Source: Qipengyuania gaetbuli (lineage in GTDB: Bacteria; Pseudomonadota; Alphaproteobacteria; Sphingomonadales; Sphingomonadaceae). From it: a stretch of DNA of 64,000 bases. The notes under the pieces are model-generated. The model had not been told where the DNA came from. It was given only the letters and a program-made list of their open reading frames with translations, and ran no database searches. Both the position numbers and the translations under genes were made by a program. The stretch spans positions 1,364,001 to 1,428,000 of the forward strand of contig NZ_JAIVLR010000001.1 in the NCBI RefSeq assembly GCF_020524765.1, given 5' to 3'. The stretch's first letter is position 1. Each line of letters starts with the position of its first letter. Below are positions 26,342-38,034 of this stretch, in pieces.

Positions 26342-29232
26342 TGGCCCGCACTCCCGGCTGCATCCATCTGTTCGATCACGTCCTCGCACCGGTCGCACAG
26401 TGCGCCGTCCTCGGGGACCGAGGGCAGCAGTCGCCAGCAGCGGCCGCATTTGTGTTCGCCGGTTCGCGTGACAGTCACGCTGTCGCTATCGCTGCGTGCG
26501 ACTGACGCGGTGATGAACAGTTCGGCGAGGTCCTCGTCGCTGAAGCCTTCCGGCACGGCATCGGCGGGCACGACCACGTCGGCCTCGAGGCTCGAACGGA
26601 TGGTCTTGTCGCGGCGCAGCGGTTCGATCGCTTCGGTGACCTTTTCGCGAAGCGCGCGCAGCTTGTCCCAGCGCGCGCCGTCGGCAGTGACGCCGGGGAC
26701 CGCCGGCCAGTCGAGCAGGTGCACGCTGCCGCCATCGGGATAGCGCGTGGTCCAGGCCTCTTCCGCCGTGAACACCAGCACCGGCGCGGCATAGCGAACG
26801 AGCGCGTGGAACAAGAGGTCGAGCACGGTGCGATAGGCATTGCGCTTCACGCTATCCGGCCCGTCGCAATAGAGGCAGTCCTTGCGGATATCGAAATAGA
26901 AGGCCGACAGGTCCTCGTTGCAGAAATCGACCAGCAGGCGCGTGTAGGTGTTGTAGTCGTAGCTTTCGAGCGCGGCCTTCAGCTTGCCGTCGAGATCGGC
27001 CAGCAGCGCGAGCACGTAGCGCTCCAGCTCGGGGATTTCGCCCACATCGCCCATGTCGCCGACGAAGCCGTCGAGCGCGCCGAGCAGGTAGCGGAAGGTG
27101 TTGCGCAGGCGGCGGTACTGGTCGCCGACGCCCTTGAGGATTTCGTCGCCGATGCGGTGGTCTTCGGTGAAGTCGACGGAAAGCGCCCACAGGCGGATGA
27201 TGTCCGCGCCGTACTGTTCCATGACCTTGAGCGGGTCGATGGTGTTGCCGAGGCTCTTCGACATCTTCTTGCCGGCCGAATCCATGGTGAAGCCATGGGT
27301 CAGCACCGCGTCATAGGGCGCGCGGCCGCGGGTGGCGGAGCTTTCGAGCAGGCTCGACTGGAACCAGCCGCGATGCTGGTCGCTGCCTTCGAGATAGAGG
27401 TCTGCGGGCCAGCGCTGGTCGGGCCAGCGGTCGCCTTCCAGCGTGAAAGCGTGGGTGCAGCCCGAATCGAACCATACGTCGAGAATGTCGGTGACCATCT
27501 CGAATTCATTGGCGTCGTAATCGGGTCCGAGGAATTCGGCCTTGCGGGCCTCGTCCCAGGCATCGACGCCCTTCTCGCGCACCGCCTCGACCACGCGGGC
27601 ATTGACCGCAGGGTCCTGCAGATAGGTGCCGTCGCTACGCACGAAGAGCGTGATCGGCACGCCCCAAGCGCGCTGGCGGGACAGCACCCAGTCAGGGCGG
27701 CCTTCGACCATGGAGCCGATGCGGCGGCGGCCTTTTTCGGGATAGAACTTCACCCGCTCGATCTCGCGCATGGCGATTTCGCGCAGGGTGGAGTGGTCCT
27801 TGCTGGTGAACATCGCGACGGCGGCGCCGAAACCTTCGGGCGCGGCAACGTCGAAGTCGCCGGTGTCGAGCGGCTTGTCCATCGGCACGAACCACTGCGG
27901 CGTGCAGCGATAGATGACCTTGGCCTTCGAGCGCCAGCTATGCGGGTAGGAGTGCGCGTAGTCGTCGGAGGCCGAGAGCAGCGCGCCTGCTTCACGCAGG
28001 TCCGAACAGATCGGTCCGTCGGGCGCGTTGAAGGCCTTGTTGATGACCGCGCGGCGGCGTTCGTCATTCCCGCCCAGCCATCCCCAGTCGTCGCGATAGC
28101 GCCCGTCGCCCATGACTGCGAAGACCGGCTCGATGCCATGCTCGCGGCAGAGCAGGAAGTCGTCTTCGCCATGGTCGGGCGACATGTGGACGAGCCCCGT
28201 ACCGCTGTCGGTGGTGACGAAATCGCCCGCGAGCAGCGGACGTGGCGCGGCGTAGAACCCTCCGAGATGGTGCATCGGATGGCGGGCAACGGTTCCGGCG
28301 AGTGCCGGGCCAAAATAGAACTCGATCGTCTCGTAATTTTGTTGGGGGGCACCTTGCGACCTTACGCGATCGCGGAACGCTTCGGAGAGGTCTCGAGCTA
28401 CAAGAAACCGACGCCCCGTAGGCTCCGCCATTTCGTCTAGCTCGCCGAGCAGAACGTAATCCACCTCTTCGCCATAAGCCAAAGCCTGGTTCACCGGGAT
28501 CGTCCAAGGCGTGGTGGTCCAGATCACCGCATGCGCGCCGACCAGTTCCGGAATCGGCGATTCCACGATCTCGAATGCCACGTCGATCTGGGTCGAGGTG
28601 ATGTCCTCGTACTCGACCTCGGCCTCGGCCAGCGCGGTCTCCTCGACCGGCGACCACATCACCGGCTTCGACCCGCGATAGAGGTTTCCGGCTTCGGCAA
28701 ACTTCATCAGCTCGGCAACGATGGTCGCCTCGCTGTCGAACTGCATGGTGAGGTACGGATTGTCGAAATCCGCCATCAGCCCCAGGCGCTTCAGCTGTTC
28801 GCGCTGCACGTCGACCCAGTGCTGCGCATAGGCGCGGCATTCGGCGCGGAATTCGCTGGCCGGGATTTCGTTCTTGTCGCGCTTCTTCTTGCGGAACTGT
28901 TCCTCGACCTTCCATTCGATCGGCAGGCCGTGGCAATCCCAGCCGGGCACGAAGGGCGCGTCCTTGCCGAGCAGCGTCTGCGAGCGCACCACCATGTCTT
29001 TCAGGATGCGGTTCAGCGCATGGCCGATATGCATGTCGCCATTGGCATACGGCGGGCCGTCGTGGAGGATGAACTTTTCGCGTCCCGCACGCGCTTCGCG
29101 CAGCTGGGCATAGAGGTTTTCTTCCTGCCAGCGCGCAAGGATCTGCGGCTCCTTCTGCGGGAGGCCGGCCTTCATGGGAAAATCGGTCTTGGGAAGGAAG
29201 ACCGTGTCTTTGTAATCGCGCTGCTCGGACAT
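26338..29232 (-). CDS. ileS: Isoleucyl-tRNA synthetase
   Basis: A 964-residue class Ia synthetase. The HIGH motif is HIGH at 68-71, and the KMSKS motif (KKMSKSLGN) is near residue 655. The CP1 editing domain lies between. The C-terminus has the zinc site CGRC and CDRC (Cys929, 932, 946, 949), identifying the bacterial zinc-containing type. Full length. It sits within the long minus-strand operon, 41 bp behind the GDPD-family gene. Confidence 0.97.
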   Translation of the reverse strand: MSEQRDYKDTVFLPKTDFPMKAGLPQKEPQILARWQEENLYAQLREARAGREKFILHDGPPYANGDMHIGHALNRILKDMVVRSQTLLGKDAPFVPGWDCHGLPIEWKVEEQFRKKKRDKNEIPASEFRAECRAYAQHWVDVQREQLKRLGLMADFDNPYLTMQFDSEATIVAELMKFAEAGNLYRGSKPVMWSPVEETALAEAEVEYEDITSTQIDVAFEIVESPIPELVGAHAVIWTTTPWTIPVNQALAYGEEVDYVLLGELDEMAEPTGRRFLVARDLSEAFRDRVRSQGAPQQNYETIEFYFGPALAGTVARHPMHHLGGFYAAPRPLLAGDFVTTDSGTGLVHMSPDHGEDDFLLCREHGIEPVFAVMGDGRYRDDWGWLGGNDERRRAVINKAFNAPDGPICSDLREAGALLSASDDYAHSYPHSWRSKAKVIYRCTPQWFVPMDKPLDTGDFDVAAPEGFGAAVAMFTSKDHSTLREIAMREIERVKFYPEKGRRRIGSMVEGRPDWVLSRQRAWGVPITLFVRSDGTYLQDPAVNARVVEAVREKGVDAWDEARKAEFLGPDYDANEFEMVTDILDVWFDSGCTHAFTLEGDRWPDQRWPADLYLEGSDQHRGWFQSSLLESSATRGRAPYDAVLTHGFTMDSAGKKMSKSLGNTIDPLKVMEQYGADIIRLWALSVDFTEDHRIGDEILKGVGDQYRRLRNTFRYLLGALDGFVGDMGDVGEIPELERYVLALLADLDGKLKAALESYDYNTYTRLLVDFCNEDLSAFYFDIRKDCLYCDGPDSVKRNAYRTVLDLLFHALVRYAAPVLVFTAEEAWTTRYPDGGSVHLLDWPAVPGVTADGARWDKLRALREKVTEAIEPLRRDKTIRSSLEADVVVPADAVPEGFSDEDLAELFITASVARSDSDSVTVTRTGEHKCGRCWRLLPSVPEDGALCDRCEDVIEQMDAAGSAGQ

Positions 29233-29273
29233 AGGTGCTGGCCGTTAGGGGATTTGCGCCGCGCGATAAAGCG

Positions 29274-30325
29274 TCAATCGCGGTTCCTTGCCCGTCGCTG
29301 CTTGAGTGCTGCCTCGCTCGCTTCCCATTCCTCCACCGTGCGATCGTCGAAGCTCGGGTAGAGCGCAGGTGCGATGGTGAAGGCATCCTCCACCCAGACG
29401 TAGCCGTTGAAGCTGTCGGGGATCTCGGTCAGCTGTTCGGGCAGGGTAAGGCCGCGGAGGCGGTTCTTGCCGATGGGGCCGATCACGATGACCCGCCCGC
29501 CATGGGCTTCCATCCGCGCGATCAGGCGGTTGGGCCAGCCCGGAAAGGCCCATTGGTAGTTGAGCGGCACGAATAACGTCTCGCCCCGGCAGCTCTGCGG
29601 CAGGTAGCCGGTCCAGCCATAGGCGACATAGTCTTTCGAGCACTGCTTTGCGCGCTCCTGGCTCCACGCCCAGGCATCGGGATAGAATTCACGGATGCGG
29701 TCGATCGGGCCCGGATGGCCGTAGAAGCCGTCGCCGGCCTTCACGGGATCGCGCCCCGCCTTGCGCAGTTCAAGGGCGACCAGATCGGCTTCGGCCGGGT
29801 CCTTCGACTTGAAGTTGACCATCAGGCGCCCGCGCGGCGGCAGGGCGGCGAGGACTTCGGCGAAAGTGGGCATCGCGCCCTTGAACTTGCCGCGAAACGG
29901 ATGGGTCTTGCCGCCGTCGGCGGTGTAGCCATGGCCGATGTCGAGTGCCTTCAGTTCGGCCAGCGTCGCATCGCGCACTTCGCCCGTGCCTTCGGTCCGG
30001 CAATCGAGCGTCCAGTCGTGGAAGACGACCAGCTCGTCCTCCTTCGTGGGCGCTATGTCGACTTCGACCAGCCACGCGCCCAGCTTCTGTGCGCGCAGCA
30101 TGCTCTCGATCGTGTTCTCGAGATAGGGATGATAGGGCTCGAAGATCCGGTCTGCCGTGCAGGTGTCGCGCCCCACGCCTGCCTTGTCGTACAACTGGTA
30201 GAGCCCTCGATGGGCAATCAGCTTCGGCGCGCCGACGGGGTCGGGGGCCAGCCAGCTCGCATTGACTAGGCTGAGGACCAGCAGGGCAAGCGCGAAGGCG
30301 AGGCCGCCCCGCTTGAGGTATTTCC

Positions 30326-30329
<4 letters not shown>
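29274..30329 (-). CDS. Glycerophosphodiester phosphodiesterase family protein
   Basis: A 351-residue protein with an N-terminal signal or anchor (LAFALALLVLSLVNASWL), then a GDPD TIM-barrel: LIAHRG (catalytic His), LENTIESMLRA, VEVDI and VFHDWTLD carry the metal-binding and catalytic residues. It should hydrolyse glycerophosphodiesters to glycerol 3-phosphate in the periplasm, although the C-terminal half diverges from UgpQ/GlpQ and the substrate could differ. It overlaps the ribF stop by ATGA. Confidence 0.82.
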
Positions 30330-32782
<2,453 letters not shown>

Positions 32783-32783
<1 letters not shown>

Positions 32784-33265
32784 CAGTCGTGCGGTCGCTC
32801 GGTCACGGCGGCGCTGCGTGCTGCGCGCCAGTCCTTGAGGCGGGACTTCAATCCCTCGTCGTGGCTGGCAAGGATCGCGGCGGCGAGCAGGCCCGCATTG
32901 GTCGCACCCGCCTCGCCGATGGCCAGCGTGCCGACGGGGATGCCGGCGGGCATCTGCACGATCGAGAGCAGGCTGTCCTCGCCCGAGAGGGCACGCGACT
33001 GGACCGGAACGCCGAGCACGGGGACATGGGTCAGGGCAGCGATCATGCCGGGCAGGTGCGCAGCGCCCCCGGCGCCGGCAATGATGACTTCGAAGCCGGC
33101 CGCTTCCGCGCCCTTGGCGAAATCGTACATGCGGTCGGGCGTGCGGTGGGCGGAGACGATCCGCACATCGGTTTCGACCCCCAGTTCTTCCAGCACCTGC
33201 GCGGCGCAGGTCATGGTCGTCCAGTCCGACTGGCTCCCCATGACGATTGCGACCTTTGCCCCCAT
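32783..33265 (-). CDS. purE: N5-CAIR mutase (PurE, class I)
   Basis: A 160-residue enzyme converting N5-CAIR to [13 protein letters not shown] near the N-terminus, SAHRTPDRM with the conserved His, [11 protein letters not shown] and [20 protein letters not shown] mark class I PurE. It starts one base after the end of gpmA and overlaps purK. Confidence 0.96.
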
Positions 33266-33266
33266 A

Positions 33267-33953
33267 TCAGCTGTCCTTCAGGTAATAGCGGTCCCCGACG
33301 ACCGTGGTGCCGTCGAAGTCGTAGACGATCGGCTGGCCGGTCGGGATCTCCAGTTCGGTGATCTCGTCATCGGAAATGTTCGACAGGTGCTTCACCAGCG
33401 CGCGCAGCGAATTGCCGTGGGCGGAGATGATCACGTTCTCGCCCTTGGCCAGCTGCGGCAGGATCGCCTCTTCCCAATAGGGCAGCACGCGCTCGATCGT
33501 CAGCTTGAGGCTTTCGGTGCGCGGCACGTCGATCCCGGCGTAACGCGGATCGTCCGACAGGTCGAATTCGCTGCCCGGCTCGAGTTCGGGCGGGGGCACG
33601 TCGAAGCTGCGGCGCCAGATGTGCACCTGTTCGTCGCCGTGGCGTTCGCGGGTCTGCTGCTTGTCGAGACCGGTGAGGCCGCCATAGTGGCGCTCGTTGA
33701 GATGCCAGTCGCGCGTCACCGGGATCCACAGCCGGTCGCAGGCTTCGAGCGCGAGGTTCATGGTCTTGATCGCGCGCTTCTGCACGGAAGTGAAGGCGAC
33801 CGTCGGCAGCACGCCCTTGGCTTTCATCAGCTCGCCCGCAGCGCGCGCCTCGGCCTCGCCCTTCTCGGTGAGGTCGACGTCCCACCAGCCGGTGAAGCGG
33901 TTGGCGAGGTTCCACTCGCTCTGGCCGTGGCGAACGAGGATCAGCTTGGACAT
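33267..33953 (-). CDS. gpmA: 2,3-bisphosphoglycerate-dependent phosphoglycerate mutase
   Basis: A 228-residue histidine phosphatase-fold enzyme interconverting 3- and 2-phosphoglycerate. The phosphorylated histidine is in [10 protein letters not shown]. The segments [13 protein letters not shown] and [15 protein letters not shown] (second catalytic His) are typical of dPGM rather than generic phosphatases. The ATG at 33953 was chosen ([10 protein letters not shown]). It leads the minus-strand operon through to the DUF3035 gene, unless transcription begins before the 47-residue gene upstream. Confidence 0.94.
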   Translation of the reverse strand: MSKLILVRHGQSEWNLANRFTGWWDVDLTEKGEAEARAAGELMKAKGVLPTVAFTSVQKRAIKTMNLALEACDRLWIPVTRDWHLNERHYGGLTGLDKQQTRERHGDEQVHIWRRSFDVPPPELEPGSEFDLSDDPRYAGIDVPRTESLKLTIERVLPYWEEAILPQLAKGENVIISAHGNSLRALVKHLSNISDDEITELEIPTGQPIVYDFDGTTVVGDRYYLKDS

Positions 33954-33986
33954 GAAAGCTCCCGATTTCCCTAGGAGCACTGCGCG

Positions 33987-34130
33987 TTAGCGGTCCGCGT
34001 CCGGCTTGGAAACCCCGTCTGCGTCCGATTCGCGCATTTCGCGTCCCTGCGCCTTGCGGCGACGCAGGTTCTCGCGAAGTTTCGCGGCGAGGCGTTCCTC
34101 GCGGGTCATCTTTTCGTCTGCAGCGCTCAT
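33987..34130 (-). CDS. Small charged protein of unknown function
   Basis: A 47-residue, highly charged protein with the core MTREERLAAKLRENLRRRK, probably a single helix; no signal or membrane segment. Short proteins of this wording are familiar next to other genes in sphingomonads, but I know of no function. It is on the same strand as gpmA, 33 bp upstream, and may be the first gene of that operon. The start at 34130 was chosen because the upstream extension is unlike protein. Confidence 0.6.
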   Translation of the reverse strand: MSAADEKMTREERLAAKLRENLRRRKAQGREMRESDADGVSKPDADR

Positions 34131-34173
34131 CGCGCAACCTTTTGCGAAAATCGCCTGCCTCCGCAAGCGAAGG

Positions 34174-34202
34174 TTGACTTTCCTGCCGGTCCTGCCAATA
34201 GC
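34174..34202 (+). promoter_or_regulatory. Probable tRNA-Thr promoter
   Basis: TTGACT (34174-34179), a 17-base spacer, and AATAGC (34197-34202). The tRNA begins 40 bases later. Confidence 0.5.
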
Positions 34203-34242
34203 GCGCGCCTCCACCCCGCAAGGCGTCTTGCGGCGGACCAGT

Positions 34243-34317
34243 GCTGCTGTAGCTCAGTGGTAGAGCGCACCCTTGGTAAGGGTGAGGCCGGGAGTTCAAT
34301 CCTCCCCAGCAGCACCA
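34243..34317 (+). tRNA. tRNA-Thr (GGT)
   Basis: A 75-base cloverleaf including an encoded CCA. Acceptor stem GCTGCTG/CAGCAGC, D-arm with AGCTCAGTGGTAGAGC, anticodon stem CACCC/GGGTG with loop TTGGTAA (anticodon GGT), and T-loop GTTCAATCC. It reads ACC and ACT threonine codons. Confidence 0.95.
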
Positions 34318-34425
34318 TTTTTTTGAAAAAATGGTTTCCTATCTGCGCACCGACATCCTTCGGTGCGTCCTCGCTCTGCGTGCAGCAAGCTGCACCCGCT
34401 GCGGGCGGGCGGTTGCCCTTTGACT
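34315..34425 (+). repeat. Cluster of palindromes after tRNA-Thr
   Basis: Directly after the tRNA are four inverted repeats: CCATTTTTT/AAAAAATGG (34315-34334, using the CCA end), CGCACCGA/TCGGTGCG (34346-34367), GTGCAGC/GCTGCAC (34380-34395) and a GC-rich GGGC/GCCC element followed by TTT. This may be a processed tRNA trailer with a terminator, a small RNA or a REP-like element; I cannot tell from one copy. Confidence 0.45.
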
Positions 34426-34493
34426 GTCGTGCCCAAGAACCGGGTTGCGTATAGCCACCTATCGCGGCACTCCCTATCGCAAGGGAGAATTTC

Positions 34494-35663
34494 ATGGATT
34501 TCCGCCTGACCGAACAGCAGCGCGAACTGCAGGATGCGGCGCGCACGTTTGCGCGCAAGGAATTGCCCGACCTGGCGCGGGAGATGGAGGAGAAGGATTT
34601 CTCCGTCCCGGCAGACATGGTGCGCCGCTATGGCGAGATGGGCTTCCTCGGCGTCAACCTGCCGGAGGAATACGGCGGCCTCGGCCTCGGCCATCTCGAG
34701 GCGCTGCTGGTGCTCGAACAGTTTGCGATGATTTCGAACGCAGTCGCCTTTCCCGTGTTCGAGGCGCTGGTCGGTCCGGTGCGTACGGTGGAGCGCTTCG
34801 CCTCGGATGCGTTGAAGGCGCAGATCGTGCCGCAGGTCGTCTCGGGCGAGGCGACGGTCGCGGTGTCCATGTCGGAACCCGATGCCGGTACCGCGCTGAC
34901 CGATCTGACGACGCGCGCGCAGGACGCGGGCGACCACTACGTTCTCGACGGCAACAAGCGCTGGACCAGCGGCGCGGGCCATGCCCGCTATTATGTCGTC
35001 TACACGCGCCTGTCGGACGAGCCTGGCGCACGCGGCATCGGTGCGCTGCTGGTGGACAAGGAAATGGAGGGCGTCGGCTTCGGCAAGCGGGAGAACCTGA
35101 TGGGCTTCCGCGGCATCGAGACGCGCGACATCATCTTCGCCGGCGTGCGGGTGCCCAAGGAAAACCGGATCGTACCCGCCGGCGGCTTCGGCAAGCTGAT
35201 GAGCGCTTTCGGCCTCGAACGCTGCGGCAATGCCACCCAGTCGCTGGGACTTGCGGCCGGCGCGCTGGAGCAGGCGACCGAATACGTCCAGGAACGCAAG
35301 GCCTTCGGAAAGCCCATCGTCGATTTCCAGGCGGTCCAGATGCGGCTTGCCGAAATGGCCATGCAGGTCGAGGCGGCGCGGCTGCTGATCTACCGCGCCG
35401 CCGCCAATGCCGAGCACTATGAGGGCGGCCTGCCGAGCGTCTATGAAAGTTCCACTGCCAAATGCTTTGCCAACGAGATCGTGCGCAGCGTGACGGCCAA
35501 CGGCATGCAGGTCATGGGCGGCTACGGCTACCACAAGGACTACGGCATGGAGCAGCGCGTGCGCGACGGTTTCGCCTGGGGCATCGCCGGCGGGACGACC
35601 GATGTGCAGAAGACCAATATCGCTGCGGCGATCGTCGGGCGAAGGTTCGATCAAAGGCGTTGA
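34494..35663 (+). CDS. Acyl-CoA dehydrogenase family protein
   Basis: A 389-residue FAD flavoenzyme that oxidises an acyl-CoA to the enoyl-CoA and passes electrons to ETF (etfBA at 19-20.8 kb). Seen are VAVSMSEPDAGTALTDLTT (FAD loop), KRWTSGAG, and AFGKPIVDFQAVQMRLAEM. The C-terminal loop reads AGGTTDVQ where many short-chain enzymes have the catalytic Glu in EGT; Glu242 in FGLERCGNA could act instead, as in isovaleryl-type enzymes. Substrate unknown. It has a clear GGGAG site before the ATG and leads into the PH-domain genes 32 bp on. Confidence 0.88.
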   Translation: MDFRLTEQQRELQDAARTFARKELPDLAREMEEKDFSVPADMVRRYGEMGFLGVNLPEEYGGLGLGHLEALLVLEQFAMISNAVAFPVFEALVGPVRTVERFASDALKAQIVPQVVSGEATVAVSMSEPDAGTALTDLTTRAQDAGDHYVLDGNKRWTSGAGHARYYVVYTRLSDEPGARGIGALLVDKEMEGVGFGKRENLMGFRGIETRDIIFAGVRVPKENRIVPAGGFGKLMSAFGLERCGNATQSLGLAAGALEQATEYVQERKAFGKPIVDFQAVQMRLAEMAMQVEAARLLIYRAAANAEHYEGGLPSVYESSTAKCFANEIVRSVTANGMQVMGGYGYHKDYGMEQRVRDGFAWGIAGGTTDVQKTNIAAAIVGRRFDQRR

Positions 35664-35695
35664 TAGGCAACGCTGTATTGCATAGATAGAACGGT

Positions 35696-36163
35696 ATGGA
35701 CGATACCGCAGACCTCACCCAGCTCGACCCGCGCTACAAGACGATGATGCGTCTCGTCGCGGCGATATTTGCCGCTTTCCTGTTCGTCGCGGCGAGCATT
35801 GCCGAAATGGCGATACCTGGCTGGACGGGCATCGTCTGGGTCCCGGCGCTGCTGGTCATCCTCTACGTCGTTATCTGGCTGCCGATGCGGCGTTTTGCGG
35901 CGCGCGGCTATTCACTCGCCGAGGAACGGTTGCGGGTAGTGCGCGGCGTACTGTTCCGGTCGGACACGGTCGTGCCCTTCGGCCGGGTCCAGCATATCGA
36001 TGTCGACCAGGGACCGCTCGAACGCGCCTTTCAGCTCGCAACGCTGACCGTGCACACGGCCGGCAGTCACAATGCCTCCGTATCGCTTCCCGGCCTCGCG
36101 CACGAAGACGCCGTCGCCATGCGCGAAGAGATTCGCGCGGCCATCCGGCGCGACACGCGGTAA
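35696..36163 (+). CDS. Bacterial PH-domain membrane protein (YdbS-like)
   Basis: A 155-residue protein with two N-terminal membrane helices (residues about 20-60) followed by a bPH2 domain (about 65-145) with RFAARGYSLAEERLRV and FGRVQHIDVDQGPLERAF. Such proteins resemble B. subtilis YdbS, which with YdbT affects resistance to antimicrobial compounds. It overlaps the next gene by TAATG, so the pair is translationally coupled. Confidence 0.83.
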   Translation: MDDTADLTQLDPRYKTMMRLVAAIFAAFLFVAASIAEMAIPGWTGIVWVPALLVILYVVIWLPMRRFAARGYSLAEERLRVVRGVLFRSDTVVPFGRVQHIDVDQGPLERAFQLATLTVHTAGSHNASVSLPGLAHEDAVAMREEIRAAIRRDTR

Positions 36164-37692
36164 TGCAGCCAGTGCAGTCCCCGCAGCGTACCGATCCGCG
36201 CAGTTTCGCCGTGCGCGCGGTAATGATGCTGTTCCAGCTCGTCGTTCCGATGGGTATCGCGGCCGTGACGATATTCGACGAGGGCGAATTCGCCGGGCGG
36301 ATCGCCTATGCCGTGCCCTTCATCGTCGCGATCATCCTGTTCAACGTGGCGGTCGCCTACCTGCAATGGACGCGGCTGACCTATACGGTGGGCGAGGCCG
36401 ATATCCGCGTCGAAAGCGGCCTGTTGTCGCGCGCCGCGCGCTCGGTCCCCTACGAACGCATCCAGGACGTGAGCCTCGAACAGAAGCTCCTGCCGCGCCT
36501 CTTCGGCCTCGTCGAAGTGAAGTTCGAAACGGGTGCGGGCGGCAAGGAAGACCTCGCGCTGACCTATCTGTCCGAAGCCGAAGGGGAGCGCCTGCGCGAA
36601 CTGGTGCGCGAACGCCGCGAGGGCGATGCGCCTGCCATGGCAGATACCGTTCCCGCCAAAGCCCCGCCGGAAGCCGCGCCGCTGTTCGCGATGGACGGCA
36701 AGCGCGTCCTGACCTTTGGCCTGTTCGAATTCTCGCTCGCCGTAGTGGCGGTGATCGGTGGTCTTGCGCAGCAGTTCGAATTCCTCCTGCCGTTCGACCT
36801 GTGGGACATCGACGGCTGGCAGGAGAGGTTGGCCGGGCCGGGCCAGTGGCTCGCAGGGCTGGGCCCGCTGGCACAGGTGGTCGGCATCGTCATGGCGCTC
36901 GCCAGCCTCTCGCTGATCGGCTTTGCGACCGGCATCGTCCGCACGGCGCTGCGTGAATGGGACTTCCGGCTCGACCGCACGGCCAAGGGCCTGCGCCGCC
37001 GCCGCGGCCTGCTCACCCGCACCGACCTCGTCATGCCCGTGCACCGCGTCCAGGCATTGCGGGTCGAGACGGGTTTCCTGCGCCGCCTGTTCGGCTGGCA
37101 CAGCCTCAAGGTCGTCAGCCTCGCGAGCGATAGCGGCGCGGCCAATCACGAAGCGGTGCCGTTCGGCCAGATGGACGAAATCGCACCGGTGGTCGCCGAA
37201 ACCGGCTTCGCCCTGCCGCCGCAGGACACAGGCTGGATGCGCGCGATGGACCGCTATCGCTTCGACAAGATCGTGCTCGCCGCAATCGTACTGCTGCCGG
37301 CCACCATCGCTGCCATTTTCATCGCCGACTCGGTCCAGTGGCTGATCCCTGCCGGAGTGCTCGGTGCAGCCGTGGTGCACAACTGGTGGCGCTGGCGCCA
37401 TGACCGGCACGCGATCGATGCCCGCCAGATCTACAGCCTGCACGGCTGGTTCTCTCCCAGCCTCGCCATCGGTTCGCGGGTGAAGCTGCAGTCGGTCGAA
37501 ATCCTGCAGGGCCCGATCGCACGCCGCCGCGGCTATGCCAGCCTTCTGCTGGGTCTGGCGGGCGGCAATCTGCGCGTTCATGGAATGCCTGTCGAACGCG
37601 CACGCGAATGGCGCGCCGGCATTCTCGACAGCATCGGTAGGACCGATTTTTCAGAACTGGTCGAAGCGCAGGTGGATGCCCGCGCGGCCTAG
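36163..37692 (+). CDS. Bacterial PH-domain membrane protein (YdbT-like)
   Basis: A 509-residue protein with three bPH2-type units separated by pairs of membrane helices: VPYERIQDVSLEQKLLPRLF (about 85-104), VMPVHRVQALRVETGFLRRL, and VKLQSVEILQGPIARRRGYA. This is the YdbT layout. Its partner, the YdbS-like protein, is encoded immediately upstream with a one-base overlap. The biochemical role is unknown. It ends overlapping the convergent GNAT gene by 4 bp. Confidence 0.83.
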   Translation: MQPVQSPQRTDPRSFAVRAVMMLFQLVVPMGIAAVTIFDEGEFAGRIAYAVPFIVAIILFNVAVAYLQWTRLTYTVGEADIRVESGLLSRAARSVPYERIQDVSLEQKLLPRLFGLVEVKFETGAGGKEDLALTYLSEAEGERLRELVRERREGDAPAMADTVPAKAPPEAAPLFAMDGKRVLTFGLFEFSLAVVAVIGGLAQQFEFLLPFDLWDIDGWQERLAGPGQWLAGLGPLAQVVGIVMALASLSLIGFATGIVRTALREWDFRLDRTAKGLRRRRGLLTRTDLVMPVHRVQALRVETGFLRRLFGWHSLKVVSLASDSGAANHEAVPFGQMDEIAPVVAETGFALPPQDTGWMRAMDRYRFDKIVLAAIVLLPATIAAIFIADSVQWLIPAGVLGAAVVHNWWRWRHDRHAIDARQIYSLHGWFSPSLAIGSRVKLQSVEILQGPIARRRGYASLLLGLAGGNLRVHGMPVERAREWRAGILDSIGRTDFSELVEAQVDARAA

Positions 37693-37982
37693 GCGCGCAA
37701 GTCCGACAGCTCCGCATGGCGGCGGAAATAGGTGTCGACATAGGAACAGTCGGGCGCGATCCGGAAACCCTGCTCGCGCGCATCGGCGATCATCGCCTTT
37801 ACCAGCTTTTCGGCAATACCCTTGCCCCGCGCCGCGGTCGGCACGAAAGTATGCGTCGCATGGCGCACCTTGCCATCCCCGCGCCAGGTCAGTTCGGCAT
37901 CGCGCGGTGCGCCTTCGACCGCGGCGAAATAACGGCCTGCGGTTTCGCTGCCCTCGTGTTCGATGGTGATCGTATCGCTCAC
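37689..37982 (-). CDS. Small GNAT family N-acetyltransferase (YidJ/Gtn10-like)
   Basis: A 97-residue protein with the compact GNAT fold of the NAT_SF_2 type: AELTWRGDGKVRHATHTFVP, then ARGKGIAEKLVKAM (acetyl-CoA P-loop) and DCSYVDTYFRRHAELSDL near the end. Substrate unknown. The start is GTG at 37982, preceded by AAAGGA at good spacing; there is no ATG in this frame nearby. It diverges from the threonine aldolase gene across 52 bp. Confidence 0.85.
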   Translation of the reverse strand: MSDTITIEHEGSETAGRYFAAVEGAPRDAELTWRGDGKVRHATHTFVPTAARGKGIAEKLVKAMIADAREQGFRIAPDCSYVDTYFRRHAELSDLRA

Positions 37983-38034
37983 AAAATATCCTTTCTGTGC
38001 AAGCAACGCCGTGCGCGCTAGTGGCGTTCCTGAC

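Noticed and set aside
34243..34317. tRNA-Thr as an attachment site for an integrated element
   Set aside because: No repeat of the tRNA 3' end and no integrase nearby; neighbours are ordinary chromosomal genes.
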